Assembly (NCBI GenBank): GCA_021462845.1
Contig: JAJTXU010000015.1
Location: 1 to 38,429, forward strand
Direction of reading: 5' to 3'
DNA from: Anaerolineales bacterium
GTDB taxonomy: Bacteria; Chloroflexota; Anaerolineae; Anaerolineales; Villigracilaceae
DNA length: 38,429 bases
Shown piece by piece: positions 23,553-30,529 of the stretch. The translations under genes and the position numbers were made by a program. The notes beneath the pieces are model-generated. The model was not told the DNA's origin, made no database searches, and saw only the letters and a program-made list of their open reading frames with translations. The stretch's first letter is position 1. Every line of letters begins with the position of its first letter.

Positions 23553-24518
23553 ATGACTCGTTCTTATCCCAAAGACACACTCACGGTTGGGCTGGCGCAG
23601 ATCGCGCCAGTTTGGTTGGATCGGGCGGGGACTATGTCGAAGATACTGGATCAAGTCCAAGCGGCGGGCGAAGCGGGTTGTCATCTGGTTGCGTTTGGCG
23701 AAGGCTTATTGCCGGGCTATCCGTTTTGGATCGAAAGAACAAATGGCGCGATCTTCAATTCGCAGATACAAAAGGAAATCCACGCGCATTACATGGATCA
23801 AGCCGTGCAGATCGAAGCGGGACATCTTGACCCGTTATGTGATGCGGCGAAAAAATTTGGCGTGAGTGTGGCGCTGGGATGTATTGAGCGCCCGCTGGAT
23901 CGCGGCGGTCACAGCCTGTATGCCAGCCTCGTGTTTATTGACGCGGACGGTGCGATTCAATCGGTGCATCGCAAGTTAATGCCGACGTATGAAGAACGGT
24001 TGACATGGTCGCCGGGCGACGGGCATGGATTGCGCGTGCATCCATTGGGCGCGTTCACGGTTGGAGCGCTCAACTGCTGGGAAAACTGGATGCCGCTGGC
24101 GCGCGCCGCGTTGTATGGGCAGGGTGAGGATTTGCATGTTGCGACCTGGCCCGGCGGCGCGCACAACACGCGGGACAACACTCGCTTTGTGGCAATGGAA
24201 TCCCGTTCTTATGTGTTATCGGTTTCGGGCTTGATGCGCGCCAGCGATTTCCCCACAGATACGCCGCATCTTTCATCTATCATTGCCAACGGCGAAAAAG
24301 TTTTTGCCGATGGCGGCTCGTGCATTGCGGGACCGGACGGTCAATGGGTTGTCGAACCGTTCGTGGGAGAAGAGAAGTTGATTGTGGCTACTTTAGATCA
24401 TCGCCGCGTGCGCGAAGAACGCCAAAACTTCGATCCTTCGGGTCATTACAGCCGACCCGATGTATTGAGACTGCACGTCAATCGGCAACGGCAAAGTTCG
24501 ATCGCGGTTGACGAATAA
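23553..24518 (+). CDS. Nitrilase (C-N hydrolase superfamily)
   Basis: 321 residues, normal for a true nitrilase. The catalytic set is E50 (FGEGLLPGYP), K141 and E147 (HRKLMPTYEERL), and C175 (LNCWENWMPLAR). The LNCWENW block is typical of nitrilases sensu stricto, which turn nitriles into carboxylic acids and ammonia as spiral oligomers. A strong GGAGGAG precedes the ATG. The preceding esterase could be co-expressed. The physiological nitrile is not evident. Confidence 0.92.
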   Translation: MTRSYPKDTLTVGLAQIAPVWLDRAGTMSKILDQVQAAGEAGCHLVAFGEGLLPGYPFWIERTNGAIFNSQIQKEIHAHYMDQAVQIEAGHLDPLCDAAKKFGVSVALGCIERPLDRGGHSLYASLVFIDADGAIQSVHRKLMPTYEERLTWSPGDGHGLRVHPLGAFTVGALNCWENWMPLARAALYGQGEDLHVATWPGGAHNTRDNTRFVAMESRSYVLSVSGLMRASDFPTDTPHLSSIIANGEKVFADGGSCIAGPDGQWVVEPFVGEEKLIVATLDHRRVREERQNFDPSGHYSRPDVLRLHVNRQRQSSIAVDE

Positions 24519-24673
24519 CCAATGATCCTACCAAAAAAGCGAGACTCCAGATTCATCACCGTGCGGCGCGGCGGGACTCTTCAAGACTCCGATCATCACC
24601 TGCTTGCGATTTGGACGGCTGATTGCGCGGAGCATGGTTTGCATTTCTTTGAAGAAGTACAACCGAATGACGA

Positions 24674-24846
24674 ACATCCTCCCCTCGTTCCACATGACCG
24701 CCGAGTCCGTTGTATTTGTTCGCCCACAGACGCTTCGTCGGCGCGCCTTTGAGGAGCAGGTACGAATCTCCGCGCCGCAAGAATATCGCCGTGCGGGGAA
24801 TGAGGGTGTAGCGGTTTGTGGTGACGCCTTGATCGGATTGAGGCAT
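24674..24846 (-). pseudogene. Truncated NUDIX hydrolase (N-terminal fragment)
   Basis: From the ATG at 24846 the frame reads YTLIPRTAIFLRRGDSYLLLKGAPTKRLWANKYNGLGGHVERGED, the first strands of a NUDIX domain up to the start of the NUDIX box. The required REUxEExG half is missing; the frame continues as unrelated sequence to 24556, and no other frame restores it. No ribosome binding site is present. It borders the 3' end of the nitrilase on the opposite strand and the palindromic array. A decayed gene is the best reading. Confidence 0.6.
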
Positions 24847-24926
24847 GAGGAGTCTTTGAAGTTGGTTGTTTTATATAGTTGCCTTTTTATGCCATTGCAA
24901 AAAGCTTGTGACAAGCGTATAGTAAG

Positions 24927-25070
24927 GTCAATATTCCAGATAAGCCTCCTCGGGAGGGTCATATATGGAAGTTTTTCCGTATAATACCTCAAAATGGCGT
25001 CATATATGGAAAACTTCCACATAAGACCTCGTACAGGGATGTTATACGGAAACTTTCCGTATAATACATA
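24927..25070. repeat. Array of four ~40-bp-period palindromic units
   Basis: The units are ATATATGGAA-GTT-TTTCCGTATAAT (A, ~24960-24990), ATATATGGAAAACTTCCACATAAG (B, 25001-25030) and the near-perfect TATACGGAAA-C-TTTCCGTATA (C, 25043-25063). A degenerate right arm ATTCCAGATAAGCCTC precedes them (D, ~24931-24948). The ACCTC ends of D, A and B and the matching end of C fall at 24948, 24990, 25030 and 25070, a period of 40-42 bases. The region is AT-rich and noncoding. It could be a recombinase or regulator binding array. Confidence 0.65.
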
Positions 25071-25094
25071 GTTAGCCTGCTTCGCTAAATTGTC

Positions 25095-25721
25095 ATGCAC
25101 AAAAAATATCCTGTCATGTTGAGTTTTGGAGTCGTTATATCCTTTATGTTGCTTGGGTGTACAGCGAAAGCAGAATCCAGCAACCTTCAAAATCTTTTCT
25201 TTTCAGAAAAATGTAAAAGTGCCTGTTGGATGGATATAGAGCCGCAAGTTTCCACAACTGGCGAAGCAATTAAAATTCTTGAAGAAGCCTATGGCGTTGA
25301 GAATGTAACGCAAGACTCTGGGACGATAAGTTGGAATACAAGCAATCCTAATTGGAGTAATCGCGGGCATGTGTTCATATCAGATGATATAGTAGATTTT
25401 ATTATGGTTTGGTTCCCTGAACCTTATGTAGAGGTAAAAGATATAATTTTTGAGATTGGCAGTCCAGAATCTGTTGGTCTTGTAATTTCTGGATCAGTTA
25501 TAAAATGTGCGGGAGCATCGTTACTGTATCCTAAGACTGGTTTACAAATCCATTTGTCGCCAGTTGATAAATCTGTTGGAGTTGCAGAGACTCAAATAGT
25601 AAATGGATTTGACATACATCAGCCTTGGTCATCTGGAAATTATCCTTGGACTGACACAGCGGTTGTCCCTTGGGATGGATACCATGAGTATTGTCCAGAA
25701 AAATGGCCTTGGGAAAAATAA
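25095..25721 (+). CDS. Predicted lipoprotein, AT-rich gene
   Basis: 208 residues. A signal sequence with lipobox (FMLLGCTAKA, Cys at ~22) marks an exported lipid-anchored protein. The mature part has CWMDIEPQVSTTGEAIKILEEAYG, a pattern I associate with uncharacterised Chloroflexota lipoproteins (Cys-Trp...P..TT..EAI..L). Codon use is AT-rich and unlike the GC-rich neighbours, suggesting transfer. It is flanked by the palindromic array upstream and a strong hairpin downstream. Function is unknown. Confidence 0.75.
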   Translation: MHKKYPVMLSFGVVISFMLLGCTAKAESSNLQNLFFSEKCKSACWMDIEPQVSTTGEAIKILEEAYGVENVTQDSGTISWNTSNPNWSNRGHVFISDDIVDFIMVWFPEPYVEVKDIIFEIGSPESVGLVISGSVIKCAGASLLYPKTGLQIHLSPVDKSVGVAETQIVNGFDIHQPWSSGNYPWTDTAVVPWDGYHEYCPEKWPWEK

Positions 25722-25770
25722 AACGCAGGCTACCGATGAACAGCAGTGTCAAGGGTGGGAAGGAAAACTG

Positions 25771-25820
25771 AAAAGAAGAAGTTCCGCGCCAGGCCAAGCG
25801 TCGGAACTTCTTCTTTTTCA
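25771..25820. terminator. Strong 16-bp hairpin with T-run after the lipoprotein gene
   Basis: AAAAGAAGAAGTTCCG (25771-25786) and CGGAACTTCTTCTTTT (25802-25817) are perfectly complementary, with a 15-base loop and TTTTTC at the end. It lies 50 bases after the lipoprotein stop and fits an intrinsic terminator, in both directions by symmetry. A transposon end or attenuator is possible but has no further support. Confidence 0.65.
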
Positions 25821-25957
25821 GGGTGGTTTTGAAAACCAAACCCATCGATGTTTCAGTCAATGGGCAGCCTGCCAGATCTCCACCTGCATTTTGCATTGGA
25901 GCGTGACGGTCGAACGAAAGAAGGTCTCTTCTTGACGCAGCCTGCACTACGTCAAGG

Positions 25958-25997
25958 CAGGCGACACGATTTGCCAAGCAAATCGAACCGTCGCCTG
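25958..25997. repeat. CAGGCGAC...GTCGCCTG palindrome
   Basis: CAGGCGAC-A-CGATTTG, loop CCAAG, CAAATCG-AACC-GTCGCCTG is a long stem with one asymmetric bulge. The rest of 25821-26055 contains no gene; antisense frames there have no recognisable content. Confidence 0.5.
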
Positions 25998-26074
25998 AAC
26001 TTTGTTGACCGCGCAATTATGTGCTACCATTGGGGTGTTCGCGCAATAAACGATTAGGAGAAAAAAAAAGGATC

Positions 26075-26491
26075 ATGAACGACAGACCCATTCACATCAC
26101 CCAATTCGACCTTGAGCGTTTACAGAAACTTCTGTTAGACGCTCAAGCCACCGATTACCGTAAAAGCGAGTATCTTGAGAAACTTAAACTGGAACTGAGC
26201 CGCGCGGAAGTGGTTGACCCCAAAAATATTCCGAGCGACGTGGTCACCATGAATTCCACGGTCAGTATCGAAGACCTCGACACGAAGGAAGAGGAAGTGT
26301 ACACGCTGGTGTTTCCAGAGGATGCCGATGTGCGCCAGGGAAAAATTTCGATCCTTGCGCCGGTTGGGACAGCCATGCTCGGCTACGAAGTTGGCGATAC
26401 CTTCGAGTGGGACGTTCCCGCGGGCAAACGACGATTGCTTATCAAGAAAATTATCTATCAGCCCGAGGCTTCGGGGGATTTCGACCGGTAA
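26075..26491 (+). CDS. Rnk/GreA-GreB-family transcription elongation regulator
   Basis: 138 residues from the ATG at 26075, which has AAAGGATC upstream; the longer frame from 26021 is rejected. A short N-terminal coiled coil (FDLERLQKLLLDAQ, ~11-45) is followed by the GreA/B C-terminal FKBP-like domain: VTMNSTVSIEDLD, YTLVFPEDADV and SILAPVGTAMLGYEVGDTFEWDVPAG. The N-terminal coil is short, as in Rnk (nucleoside diphosphate kinase regulator), rather than the long finger of GreA. It should bind RNA polymerase near the secondary channel. It is a single gene with a terminator after it. Confidence 0.9.
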   Translation: MNDRPIHITQFDLERLQKLLLDAQATDYRKSEYLEKLKLELSRAEVVDPKNIPSDVVTMNSTVSIEDLDTKEEEVYTLVFPEDADVRQGKISILAPVGTAMLGYEVGDTFEWDVPAGKRRLLIKKIIYQPEASGDFDR

Positions 26492-26572
26492 CGTAGCACT
26501 TCACGCAAGGGCGACATGAATGCTTGCCCTGAGTTGATCGAAGGGTCGCGTTACGGAATCTGATAAAAACAT

Positions 26573-26610
26573 GACACACCCCGAGGATTAATTTCGGGGT
26601 GTGTCGTTTT
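26573..26610. terminator. Intrinsic terminator after the Rnk-like gene
   Basis: A perfect 12-bp stem GACACACCCCGA (26573-26584) and TCGGGGTGTGTC (26594-26605), with a 9-base loop, is followed by GTTTT. A-rich sequence on the left side may allow bidirectional action with the convergent aldolase gene. Confidence 0.8.
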
Positions 26611-26624
26611 AAAACCTTTGTGTT

Positions 26625-26693
26625 GGACGCTGATAAACGCAGAAAACGCTGATTTTCGCTTTTATCAGCGTTGATCAGCGTTCATCTGCGTCC
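26625..26693. repeat. GGACGCTGATAAACGCAG palindromic repeat, copy 3
   Basis: GGACGCTGATAAACGCAG is answered by CAGCGTTCATCTGCGTCC, the same family as 18488-18560 and 19846-19921. It lies between the terminator and the 3' end of the aldolase gene. Confidence 0.8.
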
Positions 26694-26723
26694 TAATTAA
26701 ATTTGGGGGTGATCATGTTTGTG

Positions 26724-27788
26724 TTACGCAATCGTCACGCTCTTATCCAAATAGACATCCTGAATCGTGTTCAACAACTTCACGCCTTCCGCCATGGGGC
26801 GTTGGAAGGCTTTGCGCCCGGAGATGAGACCCATGCCGCCCGCGCGTTTGTTGATGACGGCGGTCGCCGCGGCTTCGGCAAAATCGTTCTCGCCCGACGC
26901 GCCGCCGCTGTTGATGAGTCCGATGCGCCCCATGTAGCAGTTCGCCACCTGATAGCGGCACAGGTCAATGGGATGATCGCTGATCAAGTCTGTGTACATG
27001 CGCTTGTCGAATTTGCCGAATGAGACGCCGTCTTTGTTGAGCGCGAGATAACCGCCGTTGTTCTCGGCAAGTTTCTGTTTGATGATATCCGCTTCGATCG
27101 TGACGCCGAGGTGGTTCGCCTGACCTGTGAGATCGGACGACACGTGATAATCCTTGTCCGCTTTGAAGGCTTTGTTGCGGAGATAGCACCACAACACCGT
27201 CGCCATGCCGAGTTCGTGAGCGAGGGCGAAGGCTTGCGCGATCTCGATGATCTCACGATGCGAATCATCCGAGCCGAAGTAGATCGTCGCGCCGACCGCC
27301 GCCGCGCCCATGTCGTATGCCTGCTTCACCGTGCCGAAAAGAATCTGCTCGAAACTATTCGGGTAGGTCAACAACTCGTTGTGATTAATTTTCACGATGA
27401 ACGGAATCCGATGCGCATATTGGCGCGACACGATTCCCAGCACGCCGAACGTCGAAGCGACGGCATTGCATCCGCCTTCGATGGCGAGCTTGACGATGTT
27501 CTCCGGGTCGAAGTAATCGGGGTTCTTGGCGAAACTCGCGCCGCCCGAATGTTCGATGCCCTGATCCACGGGCAGGATGGACACGTAGCCCGTTCCGGCG
27601 AGTCGGCCCGAGTTGTGAATCCAGCCCAAATTGCGAAGGACTCGGTTGTTCCGATCCGAATGACCGAAGACACGATCCACAGAATCAGCGCCCGGCAGGT
27701 GAAGTCTATCTTTTGAAATTTTCGGGGAGTTGAAATTGAGAAGAGATTCGGCTTTATCGCCCAGCAGGGATTGAATATCGGTTGACAT
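26724..27788 (-). CDS. fbaB: Class I fructose-bisphosphate aldolase (DhnA/FbaB type)
   Basis: 354 residues from the ATG at 27788, chosen because GGAG lies eight bases upstream and the extra 12 residues from 27824 are not family-like. The TIM-barrel blocks are [11 protein letters not shown], the strand [11 protein letters not shown], and [13 protein letters not shown]; the phosphate-binding glycines include [17 protein letters not shown] near the end. The enzyme cleaves or forms fructose 1,6-bisphosphate through a Schiff-base lysine in glycolysis and gluconeogenesis. It is a single gene on the minus strand. Confidence 0.92.
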   Translation of the reverse strand: MSTDIQSLLGDKAESLLNFNSPKISKDRLHLPGADSVDRVFGHSDRNNRVLRNLGWIHNSGRLAGTGYVSILPVDQGIEHSGGASFAKNPDYFDPENIVKLAIEGGCNAVASTFGVLGIVSRQYAHRIPFIVKINHNELLTYPNSFEQILFGTVKQAYDMGAAAVGATIYFGSDDSHREIIEIAQAFALAHELGMATVLWCYLRNKAFKADKDYHVSSDLTGQANHLGVTIEADIIKQKLAENNGGYLALNKDGVSFGKFDKRMYTDLISDHPIDLCRYQVANCYMGRIGLINSGGASGENDFAEAAATAVINKRAGGMGLISGRKAFQRPMAEGVKLLNTIQDVYLDKSVTIA

Positions 27789-27819
27789 GGCAATTCTCCA
27801 GTTTGAGTTATCGAACTTG

Positions 27820-27925
27820 CGCAAAACATTTTATCCGCTAATCTGCGCTAATCCGCGCGAATTTTAAGAGATTAGCGTAAATTCGTGTGGATTAGCGGAT
27901 TAAGAATCGTTCCGCGTAAGCCCTG
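27820..27925. repeat. CGCTAATC...GATTAGCG palindromic element
   Basis: CCGCTAATCTGCGCTAATCCG is answered by GTGGATTAGCGGATT, flanked on the left by TGCGCAAAAC and on the right by GCGTAAGCCC. These flanks resemble the GACTTACGCA/TGCGTAAGTC ends of the element at 36595-36711, so the two may be relatives. It fills the space between the aldolase start and the next promoter. Confidence 0.65.
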
Positions 27926-27994
27926 TTTTCTTGATTATAATGGGTTTGCGCGACTTACACCGTTCGGACTCGTATATTCTTCTTGGAGGCTCAC

Positions 27995-28516
27995 ATGGAT
28001 GATTTCTTTCAAAAAGTAACAAGTATGCAAGACCCGTTCAAAAAATTGCTCTCGTTCATCCCCGGTTTCGGCGGATACATCGAGCGGCAAAACCGCCGCG
28101 ACGCGGACAAACTCCTGCGCGACACTGTCGCTCAGCGTTTCGAGGAACAGCACAAGCGCACCTCGCAACTGCAAACCGACCTCGTCAGCGCGGGCAAGAT
28201 CGAATACGTGGACGACATGGAGAAGGCGGCGATCAAACTCCAAACGTTCATTGACAAGATCAGCCGCGCCCCGCGCGGATACTCCGGTCTGTTCGACGCG
28301 GTGAAGATCAACGAGAAAGAACTGGAGGCGATCTACCAATTCGACGCCGCGTTCTTCGATCTCGCTGAGCAAGTCGGGCGCGCGCTCGACAACGTGGAGC
28401 AATCGCTCGCCGACGATGCCGCGCTTCCCGCCGCGATCCGCAACCTCGCTACCGTAGCGAGGCTGGCGGTGGAGACCTACGAAAAACGCGCCGAAGTCGT
28501 GAACGGATCGAATTAA
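27995..28516 (+). CDS. Conserved hypothetical coiled-coil protein
   Basis: 173 residues from the ATG at 27995, with a strong GGAGG five bases upstream; the in-frame TTG at 27983 lies before it. The N-terminus has LLSFIPGFGGYIERQNRRDADKLLR, then a long helix with QRFEEQHKRTSQLQTDLV, AAIKLQTFIDKI and YSGLFDAVKINEKEL. I recall a similar layout in Chloroflexota and cyanobacterial proteins of unknown function. A TATAAT lies at 27936-27941. Cytoplasmic; no known catalytic motif. It is a single gene, separated from the molybdenum hydroxylase cluster by repeats. Confidence 0.75.
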   Translation: MDDFFQKVTSMQDPFKKLLSFIPGFGGYIERQNRRDADKLLRDTVAQRFEEQHKRTSQLQTDLVSAGKIEYVDDMEKAAIKLQTFIDKISRAPRGYSGLFDAVKINEKELEAIYQFDAAFFDLAEQVGRALDNVEQSLADDAALPAAIRNLATVARLAVETYEKRAEVVNGSN

Positions 28517-28524
28517 ATAACAAA

Positions 28525-28650
28525 TGTTGTTGCGAGGGCGTCCTGAGCGGAGCGTAGCGAAGTCGAAGGATCGCCCGAAGCAATCTCCTGTTTCCAGGTG
28601 GTTGCTTGTTCGAGGAGATTGCTTCGTCGCTTCGCTCCTCGCAACGACAT
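28525..28650. repeat. Composite of two repeat families before the hydroxylase cluster
   Basis: GTTGTTGCGAGGGCG and CCGAAGCAATCTCC are the half-elements of the 10293 family and enclose TCCTGAGCGGAGCG...GTCGAAGGA of the 10421 family; then GAGGAGATTGCTTCGTCG...CTCCTCGCAACGACA follows. One family is therefore nested in another. The element ends about ten bases before the hydroxylase start and fills the whole gap. Confidence 0.75.
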
Positions 28651-28660
28651 GATGGATATT

Positions 28661-30106
28661 ATGTGGCACACTTACATCAACGCAACCTCCATTGACGAAG
28701 TTTTACAATCGTTAAAAGAAAAAGGGGAACATGCTCGCGTCATTGCGGGCGGAACTGATCTCATTCTCGAACTCGAGCGCGGCGTCCGCAAGGGGATCGA
28801 AACCGTGATTGACGTGACGCGCATCCCCGACCTCGACAAAATCACAATAGACGAAGACGGCATCATCCATCTCGGTCCGCTCGTCACGCACAACCATTGC
28901 GTCGAATCGAAATTGATCCGCGAACGCGCCTATCCGCTCGCCCGCGCGGCATGGGAAGTGGGCGCGCCGCAGATTCGCAATCGCGGCACGATCGCGGGCA
29001 ACCTCATCACCGCTTCGCCCGCCAACGACACGATCACGCCGCTGATGGCGCTCGGCGCATCGGTCACTTTGCGATCTATAAATCAAACACGCACAGTTGC
29101 GCTCAAGGATTTTTACACCGGCGTCCGCAAGACGGTGATGCAACCTGACGAAATGCTCGTGGACATTTCCTTCCCCGCGATGAAGACTACCCAGCGCGGC
29201 ACGTTCATCAAACTTGCGTTACGCCGCGCGCAAGCGATCTCCCTCGTGGACGTTGCGATTCTTCTCGACCTTGATTCTGATTCTGTTTCCTCAGCCTCCA
29301 TCACGCTTGGAGCCGTCGCCCCGACGATCATCCACGCGCCCGAAGCGGAGAAATATCTCGAGGGCAAAAAACTGACGGACGATGTCATTGCCGAAGCCGC
29401 GCGCCTGACGATGGACGCATCCAAGCCAATTGACGACATTCGCGGAAGCGCGGCATACCGGAAAGAAATGATTCGCGTCTGCACAGCGCGTGGATTGAAA
29501 TCCATCCGTGACGGCAAAGAACGAGACGGAATGCCCGACGATGCGGTCTTGCTGTGGGGCAAGCAGACGATGGACGCTGGACAATTGACGATTCGCGAGT
29601 CGTCGAATTCAATTGACGCAACAGTTAACGGCAAAAAATATTCACTGAAGAACGGTCACGAAAAAACATTGTTGCGATTCTTGCGCGAGGATGTCGGCTT
29701 GACCGGCACAAAAGAAGGCTGCGCCGAGGGCGAATGCGGCGCGTGTACCGTGTTCCTCGATGGTAAAGCAGTGATGGCATGTCTCGTCCCTGCGCCGAGG
29801 GCGCATGGCGCGGAGGTTATGACGATTGAGGGATTATCTGACCTCACCCCTGCCCCTCTCCCTGAGGGAGAGGGGATTCTGCACCCAGTCCAAGAAGCGT
29901 TCATTAAGCATGGCGCGGTACAATGCGGATATTGCACGCCGGGCTTCATCATGTCGGCGGCGATGTTGATGGAAGAAAAAGAAAATCCGACCAAGAATGA
30001 GATCGAACAGGCAATCACCGGCAACCTGTGCCGATGCACAGGCTATTACAAGATCGTGCAAGCCATCGAAGACGCCCAAGCGATGGCGGAGGTGAGACAT
30101 GGGTAA
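28661..30106 (+). CDS. Molybdenum hydroxylase FAD/[2Fe-2S] fusion subunit
   Basis: 481 residues from the ATG at 28661; the frame is open from 28598 but that part is repeat DNA. An ATG at 28649 is an alternative. Residues ~1-290 are the FAD-binding subunit: VIAGGTDLILELERG, then AAWEVGAPQIRNRGTIAGNL. Residues ~320-480 are the ferredoxin-like subunit, with C354/C359/C362 in GCAEGECGACTVF, then the distal cluster ligands QCGYC (~425) and NLCRCTGYY (~457). The fusion passes electrons from the molybdopterin subunit to FAD. A repeat-derived insert (LTPAPLPEGEG, bases 29843-29875) lies between the two cluster regions. Confidence 0.92.
   Translation: MWHTYINATSIDEVLQSLKEKGEHARVIAGGTDLILELERGVRKGIETVIDVTRIPDLDKITIDEDGIIHLGPLVTHNHCVESKLIRERAYPLARAAWEVGAPQIRNRGTIAGNLITASPANDTITPLMALGASVTLRSINQTRTVALKDFYTGVRKTVMQPDEMLVDISFPAMKTTQRGTFIKLALRRAQAISLVDVAILLDLDSDSVSSASITLGAVAPTIIHAPEAEKYLEGKKLTDDVIAEAARLTMDASKPIDDIRGSAAYRKEMIRVCTARGLKSIRDGKERDGMPDDAVLLWGKQTMDAGQLTIRESSNSIDATVNGKKYSLKNGHEKTLLRFLREDVGLTGTKEGCAEGECGACTVFLDGKAVMACLVPAPRAHGAEVMTIEGLSDLTPAPLPEGEGILHPVQEAFIKHGAVQCGYCTPGFIMSAAMLMEEKENPTKNEIEQAITGNLCRCTGYYKIVQAIEDAQAMAEVRHG
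29843..29875. repeat. CTCACCCC...CCCCTCTCCC palindromic repeat, copy 2, inside the hydroxylase gene
   Basis: CCCCTCTCCC-TGA-GGGAGAGGGG preceded by CTCACCCCTG, matching the copy at 5657-5690. It is in frame and encodes LTPAPLPEGEG, which sits between MTIEGLSD and ILHPVQEAF, a loop between the two iron-sulfur regions. Confidence 0.85.
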
Positions 30107-30521
30107 ATACACAACTCAGGTAAAACAAAAAGAGACTGTGCGCGTGCGCGGCGTGCATCCCGTCATGAAAGGATTGGGATGCTTCATCATGATCCTCCTG
30201 CCGGTCCTTTCATACGGTGTAGCGATGCTTCTGGTCAATTATGGCATTGGGCAACGCTGGCCCATCCCTGTGGAGTGGCTGGGCACGCCACAGTTCCACC
30301 CGTGGTTGTGGAAAGCGCGCGGGCTGGCTTCCATCTTCCGGTTCTTGCAGACTCAAACCAACCTGTATGCCAACGTTGTTTTTGCGCTCGGAGTTTGGGT
30401 GGTGATCGGCGGATTCATGGCGATCTTTTTCGGCTATTTATACCGTTTTCTTGGTCCTTCGGAATACGGTCCCATGGATGTGCCTCCGATCCGCGCGAAA
30501 GTGAAACGGTATAAAAGGTAA
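30099..30521 (+). CDS. Small membrane protein inside the molybdenum hydroxylase operon
   Basis: 140 residues. It overlaps the fusion subunit by eight bases (ATGGGTAA), and the molybdopterin subunit starts nine bases after it. There are two membrane helices, CFIMILLPVLSYGVAMLLVNYG (~28-49) and NVVFALGVWVVIGGFMAIFFGYLY (~92-115), with a basic N-terminus and a C-terminal tail ending in RAKVKRYKR. No motif for cofactor binding. Its place between the two enzyme subunits suggests it may anchor the enzyme or take up electrons (inference). I do not recognise the family. Confidence 0.75.
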   Translation: MGKYTTQVKQKETVRVRGVHPVMKGLGCFIMILLPVLSYGVAMLLVNYGIGQRWPIPVEWLGTPQFHPWLWKARGLASIFRFLQTQTNLYANVVFALGVWVVIGGFMAIFFGYLYRFLGPSEYGPMDVPPIRAKVKRYKR

Positions 30522-30529
30522 TCGTTGCA

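Noticed and set aside
24927-25070. CRISPR-like array
   Set aside because: Units are palindromic, only four, degenerate, and separated by about 12 bases, far shorter than CRISPR spacers; no cas gene is nearby.
24528-25190. 220-residue minus-strand open frame
   Set aside because: It runs through the palindromic array and the NUDIX remnant in a non-NUDIX frame; its composition comes from the repeats and shows no domain.
25531-26016. 161-residue minus-strand open frame
   Set aside because: It is antisense to the lipoprotein gene and covers two hairpins; no recognisable domain or ribosome binding site.
28598-28660. Extended N-terminus for the FAD/FeS subunit
   Set aside because: These 21 codons are repeat DNA of the GATTGCTTCG family; FAD-subunit homology starts right after the Met at 28661.
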